Source of the DNA: Rostrohypoxylon terebratum
Taxonomy: Eukaryota > Ascomycota > Sordariomycetes > Xylariales > Hypoxylaceae
DNA: 64,000 bases
Assembly (NCBI GenBank): GCA_022497145.1
Contig: MU385912.1
Location: 62,001-126,000 of the forward strand
Reading direction: 5' to 3'
The stretch's first letter is position 1; each line of letters opens with the position of its first letter. Both the position numbers and the translations under genes were made by a program. A model generated the notes under the pieces. The model saw only the letters and a list, made by a program, of their open reading frames with translations. It did no database searches and was not told the origin of the DNA. Below, in pieces: positions 24,301 to 36,381 of this stretch.

Positions 24301-27300
24301 TGATTGCGAATTTTGCTAGCATATGTCGATGAAGGTAGCCGACCGCCTTCAAGGACATTCGCATATACTGTCTCGTATTTGCAAAAGGCTGGTAATTGCG
24401 ACCGTATTCGACTAGCGACATATTTGCCTTCATCCGTACTGGCGAGGTTTATGAATGAAGCTATTGACCCTAGATTGAGATTTTGTAAGACGCGCTTGGG
24501 GGAATGTGGATGAATTGGTTTACAATCTACGGAGTTATCGTCGCGGCAAGTGGTGAATGTAACATTGATGTCCTTAGCTTGCGCTTTACCTTTGATGAGC
24601 GCGACTACTTCGGGTGTCGGCTCGTGAACCAGGATTTTGTCGCCTTGTTCAACACCCTCCAAAATTTGCGTGCCCAGGATGGTCAAGCTGAGCAAGTAAA
24701 TGAATGACGCTTCTAAGCCTGGCGTTATTTCTACAGGAACTGTGAAGAAGGTATCCTGTGATATCGCCGACGTATTCTTTATCGAAAACGCTATGAATTG
24801 GGCCTGGGATTCTGATGTTATTCCAAGGGCTAGGAAGAGTTGGCCGTGCCCAGCTACTCGAATGGGAGCTAAGAGTGAATGCGTAATTCGCCCAATCGAC
24901 GCATCTAATTTTGACGCGGAAATCATTTGTGATTCTTGTTGGAGGATGTAGCCGGAAGCTGTAGGAGCAAGACTGATTGCATGCTCAGAAATATCAGTCA
25001 GATCGAGAATTTGGCGTCGAGAAGAGTTATAACGATTGTTCAAGTCCTTTTTCGGCATCATGCGAGGAATGACTAGTCGGCCGCCTTTCTCGATGATCAT
25101 CTCTCTCTCGAGGGTAACGAATGCATTTTCGCTAAATTCATGGTGGTCTCCGTGTTTCCAATCAGCCACTGCTTTGAAGCGCAGCAATGCTTCCGCGATA
25201 GTCCTTGCATCTAAGCTTTTCGGATCTTCAAAGTCCAAGAATTGAACATCGAGGCCTGGAATCTCATTTATCGCGGACCGGAGCAGCCCACATATCATAT
25301 TCGCGTATGGATTGTCAGCCCTGCGACCTTCGGTGATCCAAAGCACAGCGCCCGCCTCCCGGAACGTTGAAGTCATAGCGTTCCATGTCGCTTCGTCTAT
25401 GTCGCTAAAAGTCGATCGGTCTAAATCTACTAGGTTCAATACGACGGTATTCGAGGAAATCTCGAGCGATCTTATTTCCTTCAAAGTCTTCAAAGACTTG
25501 ATATTGCCACAGAATTGTCGCAAAAGAGGTTCCAACTGTGCTTTTAGCTTGGCTGTTTTGAGACTGCGTCCACCAAGTAGAACAAGGTCTTTCAACAGCG
25601 CGCCTGGTGTGAAGGCTGCAGGTGAATTGGCGAGTGGGTCTCGGATGAAGGTCACTCTCTCATCGATAGCCTGAGATACGAATACCGTCATTGAATGAAC
25701 GAAGGGGTTTGCATCTGGTGTTGTAGTATCGCAGCCGGAAAATCCAGTCTTGCGAAGCAAATCGTCCCAGTCCACAAGGTCGACGCAAGGCGACAATTCA
25801 CGACCCTCATCCGCGCCTACCCACCAACCGGGAAATGCACCGAAAATGGTACCGGTACGTGCTGGTGCGTCATTCTGCACCTCCAATACGACAAGATAAC
25901 CACCAGGTCGCAATAGACGTCTGACATTCCTCAGGGTCTGCTGTAGATTCGGCGTGGCATGTAACACCATAGATGCGACAATCAAGTCATATGAATGTTT
26001 TTCGAAACCTTGAGGGCGAGGATCTTTTGTGATATCGAGTACTTTGAAAAGCATATAGTCCGTCAAACTACTAAATGCAGTTTCCGCAGAGTCGAAAAAT
26101 CCAGATGAGACGTCAGTAAATGTGTATGACGAAAATGTTCGACCCGTTTCCTTCAGAATTTCGGTGGTGGCGCCGCCAGTACCCGCTCCGATCTCCAGAC
26201 ACTGAACTCGAGGAGATCGGAACGTAAGTTGCTTGATTGTACGTGCAACATACCGTGTGTATTCCTGCATCCCGATCGCTTCTTTATAGTACTTCCCTAA
26301 GAGATTATCCTTCATGCCTATTTCAATAGCCGGTGCATCATTCATAACGATATCGACGAGTCTTTGACCTATTGCATGGAGTAATTGAATGTCGATAATA
26401 CCTTCATACGCACTAGAAGCCACTGAGATCGACTCAAGCGTGTCATTCTCCCATTCAGGTTCCCAGTAAGGGCTTCCACGCTGTTTCGCACGGGATAACG
26501 CGTAAGAGGCGAATTTGAAAAATGATATATACGGACCCTCACATCTTGACTTGTGGCTAAGCGGCACAGTTTGATTGAGCTCACGCAAGTAGAAGCAAGA
26601 CATGCGTTCAAGTACACGGGCGATTTCATGCTGGCGTGGTGTTTTCAGACTATCATCAACCACATCCATGGCATTTGGGAGCATGTTGCCCCATATCGTG
26701 GACGAGAAAAGGATCTTATCGTCCTCTTCCGTTGCTGGTGAAAACGGAACGCATTCTAGTCCTTCGATTTGGATCATAGCATAGTGCAATCCTTCAGGGA
26801 AGATGTCTACGTCGCCAGCGATTGATGTAGTACCATTTGGTTGAAAAGCGTCAAAAGTCAACCGTTTACCCCTTGACATCTCTGATTTGCATAACTCTGG
26901 ATTGATAACAATTCTCTCTATTCTCCTCGGTACGTGCATAGACCAGAGCCCCCCATCTTCGGGGGCTGATGCAGTAAGTAGCACGGATTGAAACGATGCA
27001 TCGAGTATGGCTGGATGCACGAGTAGAGGAGACCCCTGTATATCCTGTATAAACCCGGTAGCAGTGCCGAGTTTTCGCTCAAGGTCCGACAGGGCTACAA
27101 AGTCATCGGAGTATTGGTATTCGAGTTTCGCTAGAGCATTATAGAAATCCTCTGCCCTAAGAGCGATGAGATTTGGGGGCCGCGCACCCCTCACAGGAAG
27201 TGCCGTAGGCGAAGGATCGCCAAGACATATGCGGATATCGCCACTAGCAAGGACGTCGAGTACATCTCCCTTTCTACCCGTCGCTGCATTAAAAGTGAAC

Positions 27301-30300
27301 TTGGCGGTAATTTGCTTATTATCTCGATGGATATCCAATACGGAGAATAATATTTCTATGCTTGAATCGGCATTGTCAAATGTGAGCGCTTGGCCGATCT
27401 CGAGCCTCGAGACTTCAATCGTAGAAGCGGGGGTTCCTTGGAGCATGACTCTGGAGGCTTCCAAGGCTGATACCACATATCCTGCAGCTGGAAAGACCAT
27501 CTGGTTTTGGAGCTGATGACCTTTCAACCATGGTATTTCCTTCGGTCGAAGCAGGTGCCGCCATCTCATCTCTCGTTCGGTAGAATCAGGAGTCAAATGG
27601 CCAAGGAGCTCATGAACATTATCCGACCGTCGGCGAAGAGCTTTTGAATATCTTGATTCATGCCAATACTCCTTATGATTCCAACAGTAGCGCGGAAGCG
27701 TTTTGAGCAACTGCGGCTTACCGTTATCAGACATAAACGAATCAAAAGACTCAAAATCAACGAAGCCATCTCCAGTATGCTTTGAGATATACCCGAGGCC
27801 GCTAGCCAGTGCTTCTATGTCATCAACACCACGCTGAAGGAGTCCGGTATACGGAATAGTACGGCCAGTAATATCCTGGATGACTTGGATGGCAGGTCCC
27901 TTCAACGCCGGATGTGGACCAACTTCGACAACTATATCAAACGGCCCTGACTCGAGACACGCGCGCTCCACGGCATGCTTGAAAAGCACAGGATTTAACA
28001 TGTTGTTGTCCCAGTACGGGCCTGAGAGAGAACTCATCAAATCTGCGGCGTCGTCCTCATATACACTCGAGAACCAGATACACCGAGAACTATCATTTGT
28101 CTGAATGCCAAGCTCTCGCAACGAGTCAAGATATGCAGCCGAACAAGGGATCATGTGGTGTGAATGGTAGGCCTTGTCCACTTTCAACAGCCTGTAGAAC
28201 TTTTTCTCGTCTTTCAAGACGATGCTTATTTCTTCAATGGCATCAATGTCTCCAGAAAGTGTAACGCTAGCCGATGAATTGACAGCGGCTACACAAGCAC
28301 GCCCCTCAAATTCAGGCTCTTGGAGGAGCTCTTCCATATCTTCGGCCGAACTTCCCACTGCTAACATCGCGCCGACTTGTCCTTCTGGACCTCGTGCTAA
28401 GTTGGCGTGTAAGCCGCGATAATAGGCAATGCATATTGCATCTTCTGCCGATATGATCCCAGCCGCATAGGCCGCGGTTATCTCACCGGAGGAGAAACCC
28501 ACTGCAGCAGTGAGATCAATGCGGGCTTCTCGGAGGATATCCACGAGAAGGATCCCTATTGCAGTGGATAGTGTTTGCGATAGTTCTGCTTCATTCACTC
28601 GAGAAGAACTCGCATCCTTTTGAAGCTCCTCTATAAGAGACCATGGCGGGCGATCCTCGGCTGGTAGGCAGGCTAATCTCTCTTGGAGTTTCTCGAGTAC
28701 ACGACGAGAAGAAATAGATTGGGAGACTAGTCTTGCCCCCATGCGAGCCCATTGAGCACCCTGTCCGGTGAAAATCGCCAAAATTCTTGGTTTTGAACGA
28801 TCTGATGGCTGAGCACCCAAGAGATCTGTAGCATCTAACTTCAACTTTTCAACATATTCTTCTATCTTTGACACTAATTGGTCTGAAGTAGAGGCTGAGA
28901 AAATAGCCACGAAAGGAAATCGCGTACGTCGCGAATTTAATGTGTAAGCCAAATCTCGCATGTTTACGTTAGCCAACTTAGTCTTGAGGCAATTAGAAAA
29001 TGCCTCTAGATAGCGGATTAAAGAAACTTCAGAGGCCGCTGAAAATATGAATGGGCGGAATGCTAGATCATTATTGCTATTCCTTCTTGGGGGTGCAGAA
29101 TAGCTCTCCAAGATAGCATGAGCGTTAGCACCGCCAAAGCCAAAACTATTGACGCTGGCTCTGCGTGGGTTTTTCCCCATTAGGGATGGCCATGGTGTTG
29201 CATTGGTAGGAATATGCAAATTGTCGTAGAAGGGCTTGATCTTGGGGTTTAGACGATTGAACAACAAATTAGGAGGCACAACTGAATGTTGTAGCGCCAA
29301 GGAAGCCTTGAGGATTCCTGCCAGGCCGGCTACTGCTTCTGTATGCCCCAATACTGTTTTTATCTTAAAATATTGGATTAGCTACGAACTTGGCCCCGTA
29401 AGAATATGAGGATTATTAACATACTGATCCGACTAGAAGCGGTTCATGGTTCGCAGTGCTTATTACATTTCTGTCGAAAAAGACGCTACTGATAGCTTCT
29501 GCCTCAATTGGGTCTCCGCTAGGAGTTCCGGTCCCATGAGCTTCGAAGAATTGCGGACGGTCTGCGGGATTGGAAATATCAAGACCAGCGCAATTATAAC
29601 AATCGCGGATCAAGTTCGCCTGTGCCTCCGCGCTCGGTCTGCCAAGACTTTATGTAAGCCTCAATTCGGAGAAAGGGGAATTCTCTATAGTATACTTACA
29701 CAGTTATTCCTTTCGTTCGGCCATCCTGGTTTACGGCTGTCTCACGTATTATGCAGTCGATTTTATCCCCATCCTTCTCGGCATCGCTTAACGTTTTTAG
29801 AATGATAGCTGCGACGCCTTCGCCTCGCGCATAACCGTCAGCGTTCGCGTCCCACATCCGCGATCTGCCGCCGGGACTGAGCATTTGCAATTTGCTTTCC
29901 CCAATATACCCAATAGGGTCTAAAAGAAGGTTGGATCCTGCGGCAACGGCAACCCGCGAAGCTCCCGAGCGGAGCTGCTGCACAGCATGATGTACAGCGT
30001 ACAGACTAGAGCTGCAAGCCGTGTCGATGGTCATGGACGGTCCACGCCAGTCAAAGAAGTAGGATATCCTATTTGACAAGAGTGATTTGGCAGTCCCCGT
30101 CACGTGGTATCTGCCCATAGCATCTTCATCACGGCCCATGATGTGTTCGTAATCAGAAGTCATCAATCCAGCGTAGACGGCTGTATTAGACCCCTGAAGA
30201 CTCTTGATTGTCTGACCGGCATCCTCAAGGGCTTCATAGACGGTCTCCAATAGGAGCCGCATCTGGGGATCGATGACATTAGCTTCGGCCGGGCTAATAC

Positions 30301-30550
30301 CGAAGAACTGCGCATCAAAACATCGATGTGTGCTCTCTCCAGATAGGAAATACGATTGCTGGACGTTCGTGTGGCCGTGATATTGTCCATCTTCGTGATA
30401 ATAGCCCTTCGTACTAAACCTTTCTTCGGGAATAGAGCTGAGGAGATCCTGGGGGTTGCGGAGTACATCAAACAGTGCTGATGGCGTGTTCGCGTTACCC
30501 GGAAAGCGACAACCACTTCCAATGATGGCGATGGGCTCTTGGGTAGTCAT
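18359..30550 (-). CDS. hybrid highly reducing PKS-NRPS
   Basis: This megasynthase builds an acyl chain and fuses it to an amino acid. Six exons (30550-29700, 29638-29425, 29363-23929, 23878-23790, 23734-21703, 21638-18359) give 11,901 nt and 3,966 aa, full length. Domains are KS (DTACSSS Cys179, EAHGTGT, GHTEAVAG His362), AT (FTGQGAQW near 555; GFSSG Ser647), DH (GHQLQNQMVFPAAGY His971, Asp1143) and MT (LEIGAGTGG near 1415). A remnant ER follows without a nucleotide-binding glycine motif, then KR (GLSGSLG near 2117, Tyr2256) and ACP (GLDSL Ser2432). After a Ser/Asp-rich linker come C (SHLYMDG, His2678), A (YTSGSSGTPKG near 3155, NSYGPTETT), T (GGTSL) and a terminal reductase (TGSTGFLGR; Tyr3796 and Lys3800 in YAASK). 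All catalytic residues look intact except the ER. The retained Tyr favours reductive release, though Dieckmann release cannot be excluded. The amino acid is not predicted. The nearby trans-ER fits the dead ER. Confidence 0.97.
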
Positions 30551-30622
30551 TGTCGACGATCCTTCCTTGTTTGAGATGTGTTGTTGGTTCTTACGCTATA
30601 ATTGGATAGGAATTTGATGCTT

Positions 30623-30706
30623 GCGGGTCCGCCGTGGCCAAGCGGTGATATCACGACTTTGTCATTGTCACAGATGGGTGATCTAGATTCAACTCATACG
30701 ACCCGC
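30623..30706 (+). pseudogene. tRNA-like relic
   Basis: This is an 84-nt segment with a perfect 7-bp acceptor stem (GCGGGTC/GACCCGC), a 3-bp D stem (CCG/CGG) around an A-box TGGCCAAGCGG, and a B-box-like GATTCAACTCA in the correct position. A variable-arm hairpin AGAT-GGGTG-ATCT suggests a class II (Leu/Ser) layout. The T stem is largely unpaired and the anticodon loop is oversized (about 15 nt), so no anticodon can be assigned. There is no downstream T-run terminator. It probably is a degenerate tRNA gene or tRNA-derived element. It lies 73 bp upstream of the megasynthase start codon. Confidence 0.45.
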
Positions 30707-33700
30707 TAAGACAGATATAAGAAGACGTCGAAGGTTTAGGAAAGAATTGGTGTTACGGAGGCAATATCCGTTTCGGTACAGATAGTAACCTTAACCACGA
30801 CCGACGTTGAACACATCGTCCACTCATCTACGAAGCCTTGCTGCGGCGCAGTAACGTCAAGGAGTTGCTGGAATTAGAGATGCCATAGGACAGGAAGCGG
30901 TCAAAGTACCGGATAAGCAACCAATGCCGACGTTTGCACGTCAGTGCCGACGATCAGGTAACACAAGGACCAGGCGTTAGAATCCCCCTGTCGTCGGGAT
31001 AATGGGTATGGAGCGAGCCCAAGATCCGATGGGGATTCGCTTGTATCGTGGGCATGCCATAAATCTATGGTAGTAATATCCAAGAACGGCGGGAGGCTTC
31101 TGAAATGTATCCAATGGCCAATGAGAGTTTGTTAATACCCCAGTTCATGCCCAGGCATCTTTATTAGAGTACCTGGCTTAGAGGTATTATTATATAACCA
31201 ATCAGTTGACCACTGTTGGTGGATACATGTCGAAGTCTTCCAGGCATTAATGGCATTAAGGGCATAATTGGGCGATATTATCGCCAGCGATGCTGTTTAA
31301 AAATATGTTTGTGCAGTGGTTTGACGCCACCGATTCCATTTTCGGAGCGTATCCTTGGGGTCATTGCAATTATTTTCTCACACCGATACCTTAGTGACTT
31401 GAGAAAGGTTAGCACCGTGAACAAAATCAAACCCTTATGGCGTTTTCACGGGCTTATCTAGCACTTACTGGATAGGTCTAGCTAACTCCGTCAGCTCGCG
31501 GAGGCCTGTTATTAGGTAGGGAACGAGCTAGACGAGCTCGACTATTTGAGAATACCAAGGTCCAACGGTTTTAAGAAAGAAAGAGGCACTCTGACGCAAC
31601 GAAGGACATCAAGGACGGGAACTATTTGCGAATATACCTAAAAAATAGTAGGTAAGTACCGAAACGATGTCCATGTCCATGTCCTAAACACGGGCCGAAG
31701 AAATAAATGAATGGTGATCGGCAGTGGTGCTGCCAGTGCTGCCAGTGCGTCTACACTACCAGCTACGTACCACTGGGCAAGCAGTTTAGCGGGTGGAAAT
31801 AATAGTAGTAGTATTAGATGAGTGAATATGAATGGTGGATGATTGGTGAATGGTGAATGGTGGATGGTGGATGGTGGAAATGTGGGAAAGAGGACCGCTA
31901 AGTTGGTAAACCCAAACCCAAGATCGGAGATTGGAGATTGGATCAATAACAATTTTCCGGCCGAGTGGCTTGCCAAGCCTGTAGTTTCGCTAGTACGTAC
32001 CTCCAGTGCTTCCGACCTGTCACCTGTCCAGAATCCAGATGGCAGATGCAAGCCAAACTTGGTTCAAGAGTGGGCTTCTCTAGCTTAACGTATCTGCCCT
32101 ATAATCATCCATGGATAGCTCTCTAAGGCTACCTTCTCTAGCGACCTTAGTGCCTAACAGGTATATTAGGAGAGCTATAATTCTGGCTTTGACACTTTTA
32201 CATATTATTACCTAGCCCTAGCTGCCTAGTAGTTCTCCAAAACTAGGTACTAATCTGAACTGCCTGAAGTCCATGGCCATTGATTTTGACAAACGCTTTC
32301 ATCTCAGTCTTCACGAGACCGCTTAGGAGACCTCAGCTTCGTAGGTATTCTCTCCGCTTCACGGCTGGTCTCCGAAGTCAGCAATGTCAAAACATACGTA
32401 ATGCGTATGTTGGTAAGGCAGGTTTCCTGAAGCTGTACGCGCAAGCGGCCGAATCGCACATCTCGAGGTGGAAACGGTGCTATCCGCGCTGTGTCAGCAA
32501 GCATAGCTGCCCACCAGACGATCGGCGAATCACCGGAGGCGACGGGAGGATGTAAGCAGCTTCGTCCTGGGCTAACTGCATACATGTACGGGAACCCACA
32601 TCACTAGTAGTAGGTACCTAAGACATTGCGCCTCCTGCCCCTCTAACGATGGTGTTGGCCGGTGGTGGTGGTGTGGTGGTGGTAGTAAAGGTCGGTCTGA
32701 CAAAATCTCGCATCTCGCGTGGAATCAAGGCGAGTCTGTTTCAATTCTCTGCAACCGTCGCATTCGAAGCCATGCGCGATGTGCGAAAGCTGCCTGACGA
32801 CTACAATTCCGCGTTACTACATACTATGTAGTAATTGGTAGGCGCCACTTCTTGCCACAACGGGCAGAACGGGTTGTTGTCCAACCCACCAGAAACAAGG
32901 ACAGGAACCAGGATAGCGGCAAGCATACCACCCTAAAATAAGCTTGTAAAGAAGCATATGCTGTACCTCAATTTATAATAGTCGTATTAAGATCCGGTGC
33001 GACGGAGATCGAGGTTGCGAGCCCATGTCTGACCACTGACCACCCTAACAATGCCACTATGTAAGCGCTTGCTCGCGATGGATCTTTCCATTCCACCGCA
33101 TCCGACGTTGTGAGACGGAAACGCTGCAGAAGTGATGCAACCCCAGTATCTCGTGGCTGACCTTCGGTCTTACAACAGAAGCACCGCCGGAAGTCCTAAC
33201 TAGAGTTTCGAGTAGAATAAACAGGTTGATCTAGAATAAATTACTTCTAGACTCTAATTATCCAATCGCAGCTTGATATTTCCGACCTCCATGAACCCAC
33301 ATGAAGCATGTGGTACTGCGCCTCTTGGGTGCTGGGGCACTGGGCAGAGTGGGTGGATGCTTTTGTCAACGGTGCGATGAGGGGGCCAAAAGGACATCGT
33401 CTACTACATATTGACCATATTGACACATAACTCCTGCTTAGGTTACATCTACGGCTGATCCCCGTCGTCATTTATTCAGAGGAAGGAATTTGTCTCTCAA
33501 CGGTGTGGGAGCCAATCCCTATCAAACCATGTAATATGTTGACTCTAGGACCTAAGTAGGACCTAGGTATCGGTCCTCTATCATCTACCCGGTATCTCTC
33601 CACGCTTACTATGGATTCGCACGCCGCAATATAATCATCATGTCCTGGAGTGCCTTATGTTAGCATGTAGAACACCTGATCTTCCCTTCTTCGTGCCGTG

Positions 33701-33772
33701 TTTCCAACATATTCGTCGAATCTTGCCACGGCCAATCGACCTATTGAGAGGGTCTTGGTTTGCTGTGATACG
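30707..33772. other. divergent intergenic region of the cluster
   Basis: This 3 kb space lies between the PKS-NRPS (minus) and the rhodopsin-domain gene (plus), and holds both promoters. I found no regulator gene. Frames such as 31638-32051 and 32280-32555 are unsupported. A GGTGRAT tandem and several TAGGTA motifs are present. Confidence 0.5.
31834..31877. repeat. 7-bp tandem TGGTGRA
   Basis: Six or so head-to-tail units alternate between TGGTGAA and TGGTGGA, with one interrupted unit at the 5' side. It is a simple-sequence expansion in the cluster's central intergenic region. Confidence 0.7.
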
Positions 33773-34911
33773 ATGGCGTTAAACGTCTTTGACGACCCTT
33801 TACAAGCCGCTGGCTTCGTGCTTATCATTATACTAACCCCCTTATGCTTATTGGCAACTGCACTGCGCTTCGCCGCCACGTGGATAACGTTGCGCAAATA
33901 TGGTATAGAGGATTGGCTTGCTTTAGGAGCGTTACTGTTCTACCTCGCTTGGGTGATATGTCTTATCCTCATCGTCCCAAACCTCAACGGCACAGAAGAT
34001 ATCTTAGACCTACCCATTGAGAAGACGATAGCGGCTCTGAAGGCATGTGAATCTACGACTAAGAATCAAGAGTACTACTAACAAAAAGTTATAGGATATC
34101 TACGTCGCAAGTCTCTTCTACCCACCAAACCAACTATGCGCCAAGCTTAGCATTCTCTTCCTCTATCACCGCATCTTCGCGGTCGACAAGAAGTTCGCGA
34201 TATGGATCAAGGTCCTCGGGGCTCTCCAGATCCTCATATCCTTCACTAGCTTCATATGCAATATTTTCCAATGTCGGCCTATACGAAAGGCCTGGGACCC
34301 CCGGGTTACCGAGGGTTGGTGCGTCAATGTCAGCGCGATGCTGACGGCGACGGAGACGATAAACTCGCTCATCGACTTTGCAATGGCGATTTTTGCAGTA
34401 TTTGCGCTACGAGGCCTTCAGACAACTCGGTCAACTAAGTGGAAGCTCGCAGTCGTTTTCGCCTTAGCAGGCATGGCAGGGGTGATTGGCTTCGTCAAAA
34501 TCGGACTAGCTTATGAATCGACAATCTGTAAGTGTTCCTCCAATGCGATGCCTCGGTATGATATGTAATCAGGATAGGAAATAGCTAATGCTGTTCGCAG
34601 ATAACCAATTGATGGAAGGTCTATGGGCTACAGTTCAGATGGCATTCTCCGTGTTTTGCTGCTGTTCTATTACGTATATGCCGTTGCTTGCCCGCATCGG
34701 CAACTTCTCGCGCATCAAGTCTAGGCTCTACGGCTACGGCAGCAAAATTAAGCTACGGAAGCCCTCTTCAGCTAAGAGTGCGCCAAGTGGGCAGAGTTCC
34801 CGCGATGGTTGGATTGACATAGAAGGAGGGAATCATCAGCAACCGGACAACTTCGGCATGGGGTATCCGGTGAAGACTGTTCACATACAACAAAGCTTTG
34901 AGCGGATGTAG
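33773..34911 (+). CDS. rhodopsin-domain 7TM membrane protein (cluster gene)
   Basis: This is a second fungal rhodopsin-domain (Pth11-related) membrane protein, inside the biosynthetic region. Three exons, 33773-34042, 34095-34527 and 34601-34911, total 1,014 nt and 337 aa. The first intron uses a GC donor (AAG|GCATGT) with a strong branch site CTACTAAC and a TAG acceptor. The only nearby GT donor breaks the frame. Features are a hydrophobic N-terminal helix (AAGFVLIIILTPLCLLATALRFAA), GIEDWLALGA, LCAKLSILFLYHRIFA, FQCRPIRKAWDP...G.C, an AVFALRGLQ..RS loop, and a short basic Ser-rich C-terminus. The Met at 33773 was chosen because the longer frame from 33698 adds a non-hydrophobic leader with no support. 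Such proteins recur in fungal metabolite clusters with suggested roles in sensing or membrane organisation; function here is unknown. Confidence 0.88.
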
Positions 34912-36381
34912 CTCGCCATTGTAAAACTAGTAATTGGAATTGGAATTGCTCCGTGATGGGTGGCACGGCTAGGTTTGGAGCAGGATTCAACATGAGCTAA
35001 ACTAGGTACTGTAGAATAGATACCTAATGCGAATGAATCTATCAAGGTTCTTCCATTGTCTCCGAGCTTCATGTGTTACCATTTGAATCCCATCGAGACA
35101 ACCCCCGCACTAGAAGGAATGAGGTCCAGAACACCCCAGTAGATTCGCGACATCGTGCCATAATCGAACTCTGGAATGGCTCATCAAAAGAAGCACGACT
35201 CGGCCGAGTACAGTGGTACCAAGTAAATGATTGCGAAGCAATCTTCAAATGGCTACTAGGTACCTATGCTCGCACTCGAGATGACCTTCTGTTCTAGGTG
35301 TTATTTTTAATGTTACAATCGCTGGATCCCACGTGTTCTACCGGTTTTCCTTCTCATATAGGTACCTAGTACCATATAGATGCTACCTATGGGGATTTAC
35401 CTGCGGGGGACTCGGGGCCAATCTTGGATAAGGCCAACGGGCTGAGACAAAAAGAAGCAACGCTGATGTTGACCGCCCAATAACGTGACCAGCTTCCAGC
35501 CACTCATCCTACTCCGCCGAGGGTTACATCATGATACCCCTCCTTCCTTTTAACCTTCCAAGGGTCTTCCAAGGGTCTAATAGGTGGGTAGATAATCAAA
35601 TTGGAAGCTTCGGAAGTGAGTGATTAGTGAGACGGGTTCAAGATGGGAGATGGGAAGAACGGCAAAGAGAGTAAGGTTACGATATGCCGCGTCAAATTCT
35701 CTAGGGTTCAGATCCTATTACGGGTTTGTCGACATTTACGGGCTACTTTGCGTGGCCGCGTGGTGAAGTCAGGTTCGGGGTTGCAGTGGATGTTTTGGCT
35801 GCCTGGTAAATGGGTACCTGGAGGTATGGCTGATCTTTTCGTAATGCGGAAGCCCGTGTCATCACCCTGCCCCCAACACGCACCACCCAATAAACCATTC
35901 CCGTGCCGTCAGCGCGCATTATCAGTTAACCGTTACTGGTTCTTGGAGCGAAAGCATCATGCCTATTCAGCCTTACTACCATCTTAAGTAAGTCGATCTC
36001 TGATCCGTACCTGTGCGGTCCGCGCCTCAAAGAGCAATAAGCATAACTGGGAGTTCAAGGTTCCCAACATACAGGGAACAGATCGGAACCACAGTGGGGA
36101 TAACTATACTGGAGCCAAACCAGGCGCGGGACGACGGACTATGGCAGTATTGATCGGTATTCAACTATGCAGATATGACAAGTACTTCTTCTTTATGTAC
36201 TAAACAAGAACTACATGTACACATTGATGCCAGCGAGCTATTGAGATAATAGCTAATTGCCTAGGTATTTGGAACAAGGTGGCATAATATCGAATTCCTC
36301 GGGTCTAGTATAGTCCAAAGCTAGCAAGAATGTGTAACTATGCTAGAGAGTAACGAGATATGTGCACTCTAATTCTTCCGC
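34912..36381. other. intergenic, no gene seen
   Basis: These 1.5 kb lie between the convergent rhodopsin-domain gene and P450. The frame at 35643-35987 has no recognisable content. A TAGGTACCTAGTACC cluster occurs around 35360-35395. Confidence 0.5.

Noticed and set aside
31638..32051. 137-aa frame that could be a cluster regulator
   Set aside because: It lies over the simple GGTGRAT repeat and has no zinc-finger, bZIP or other DNA-binding motif.
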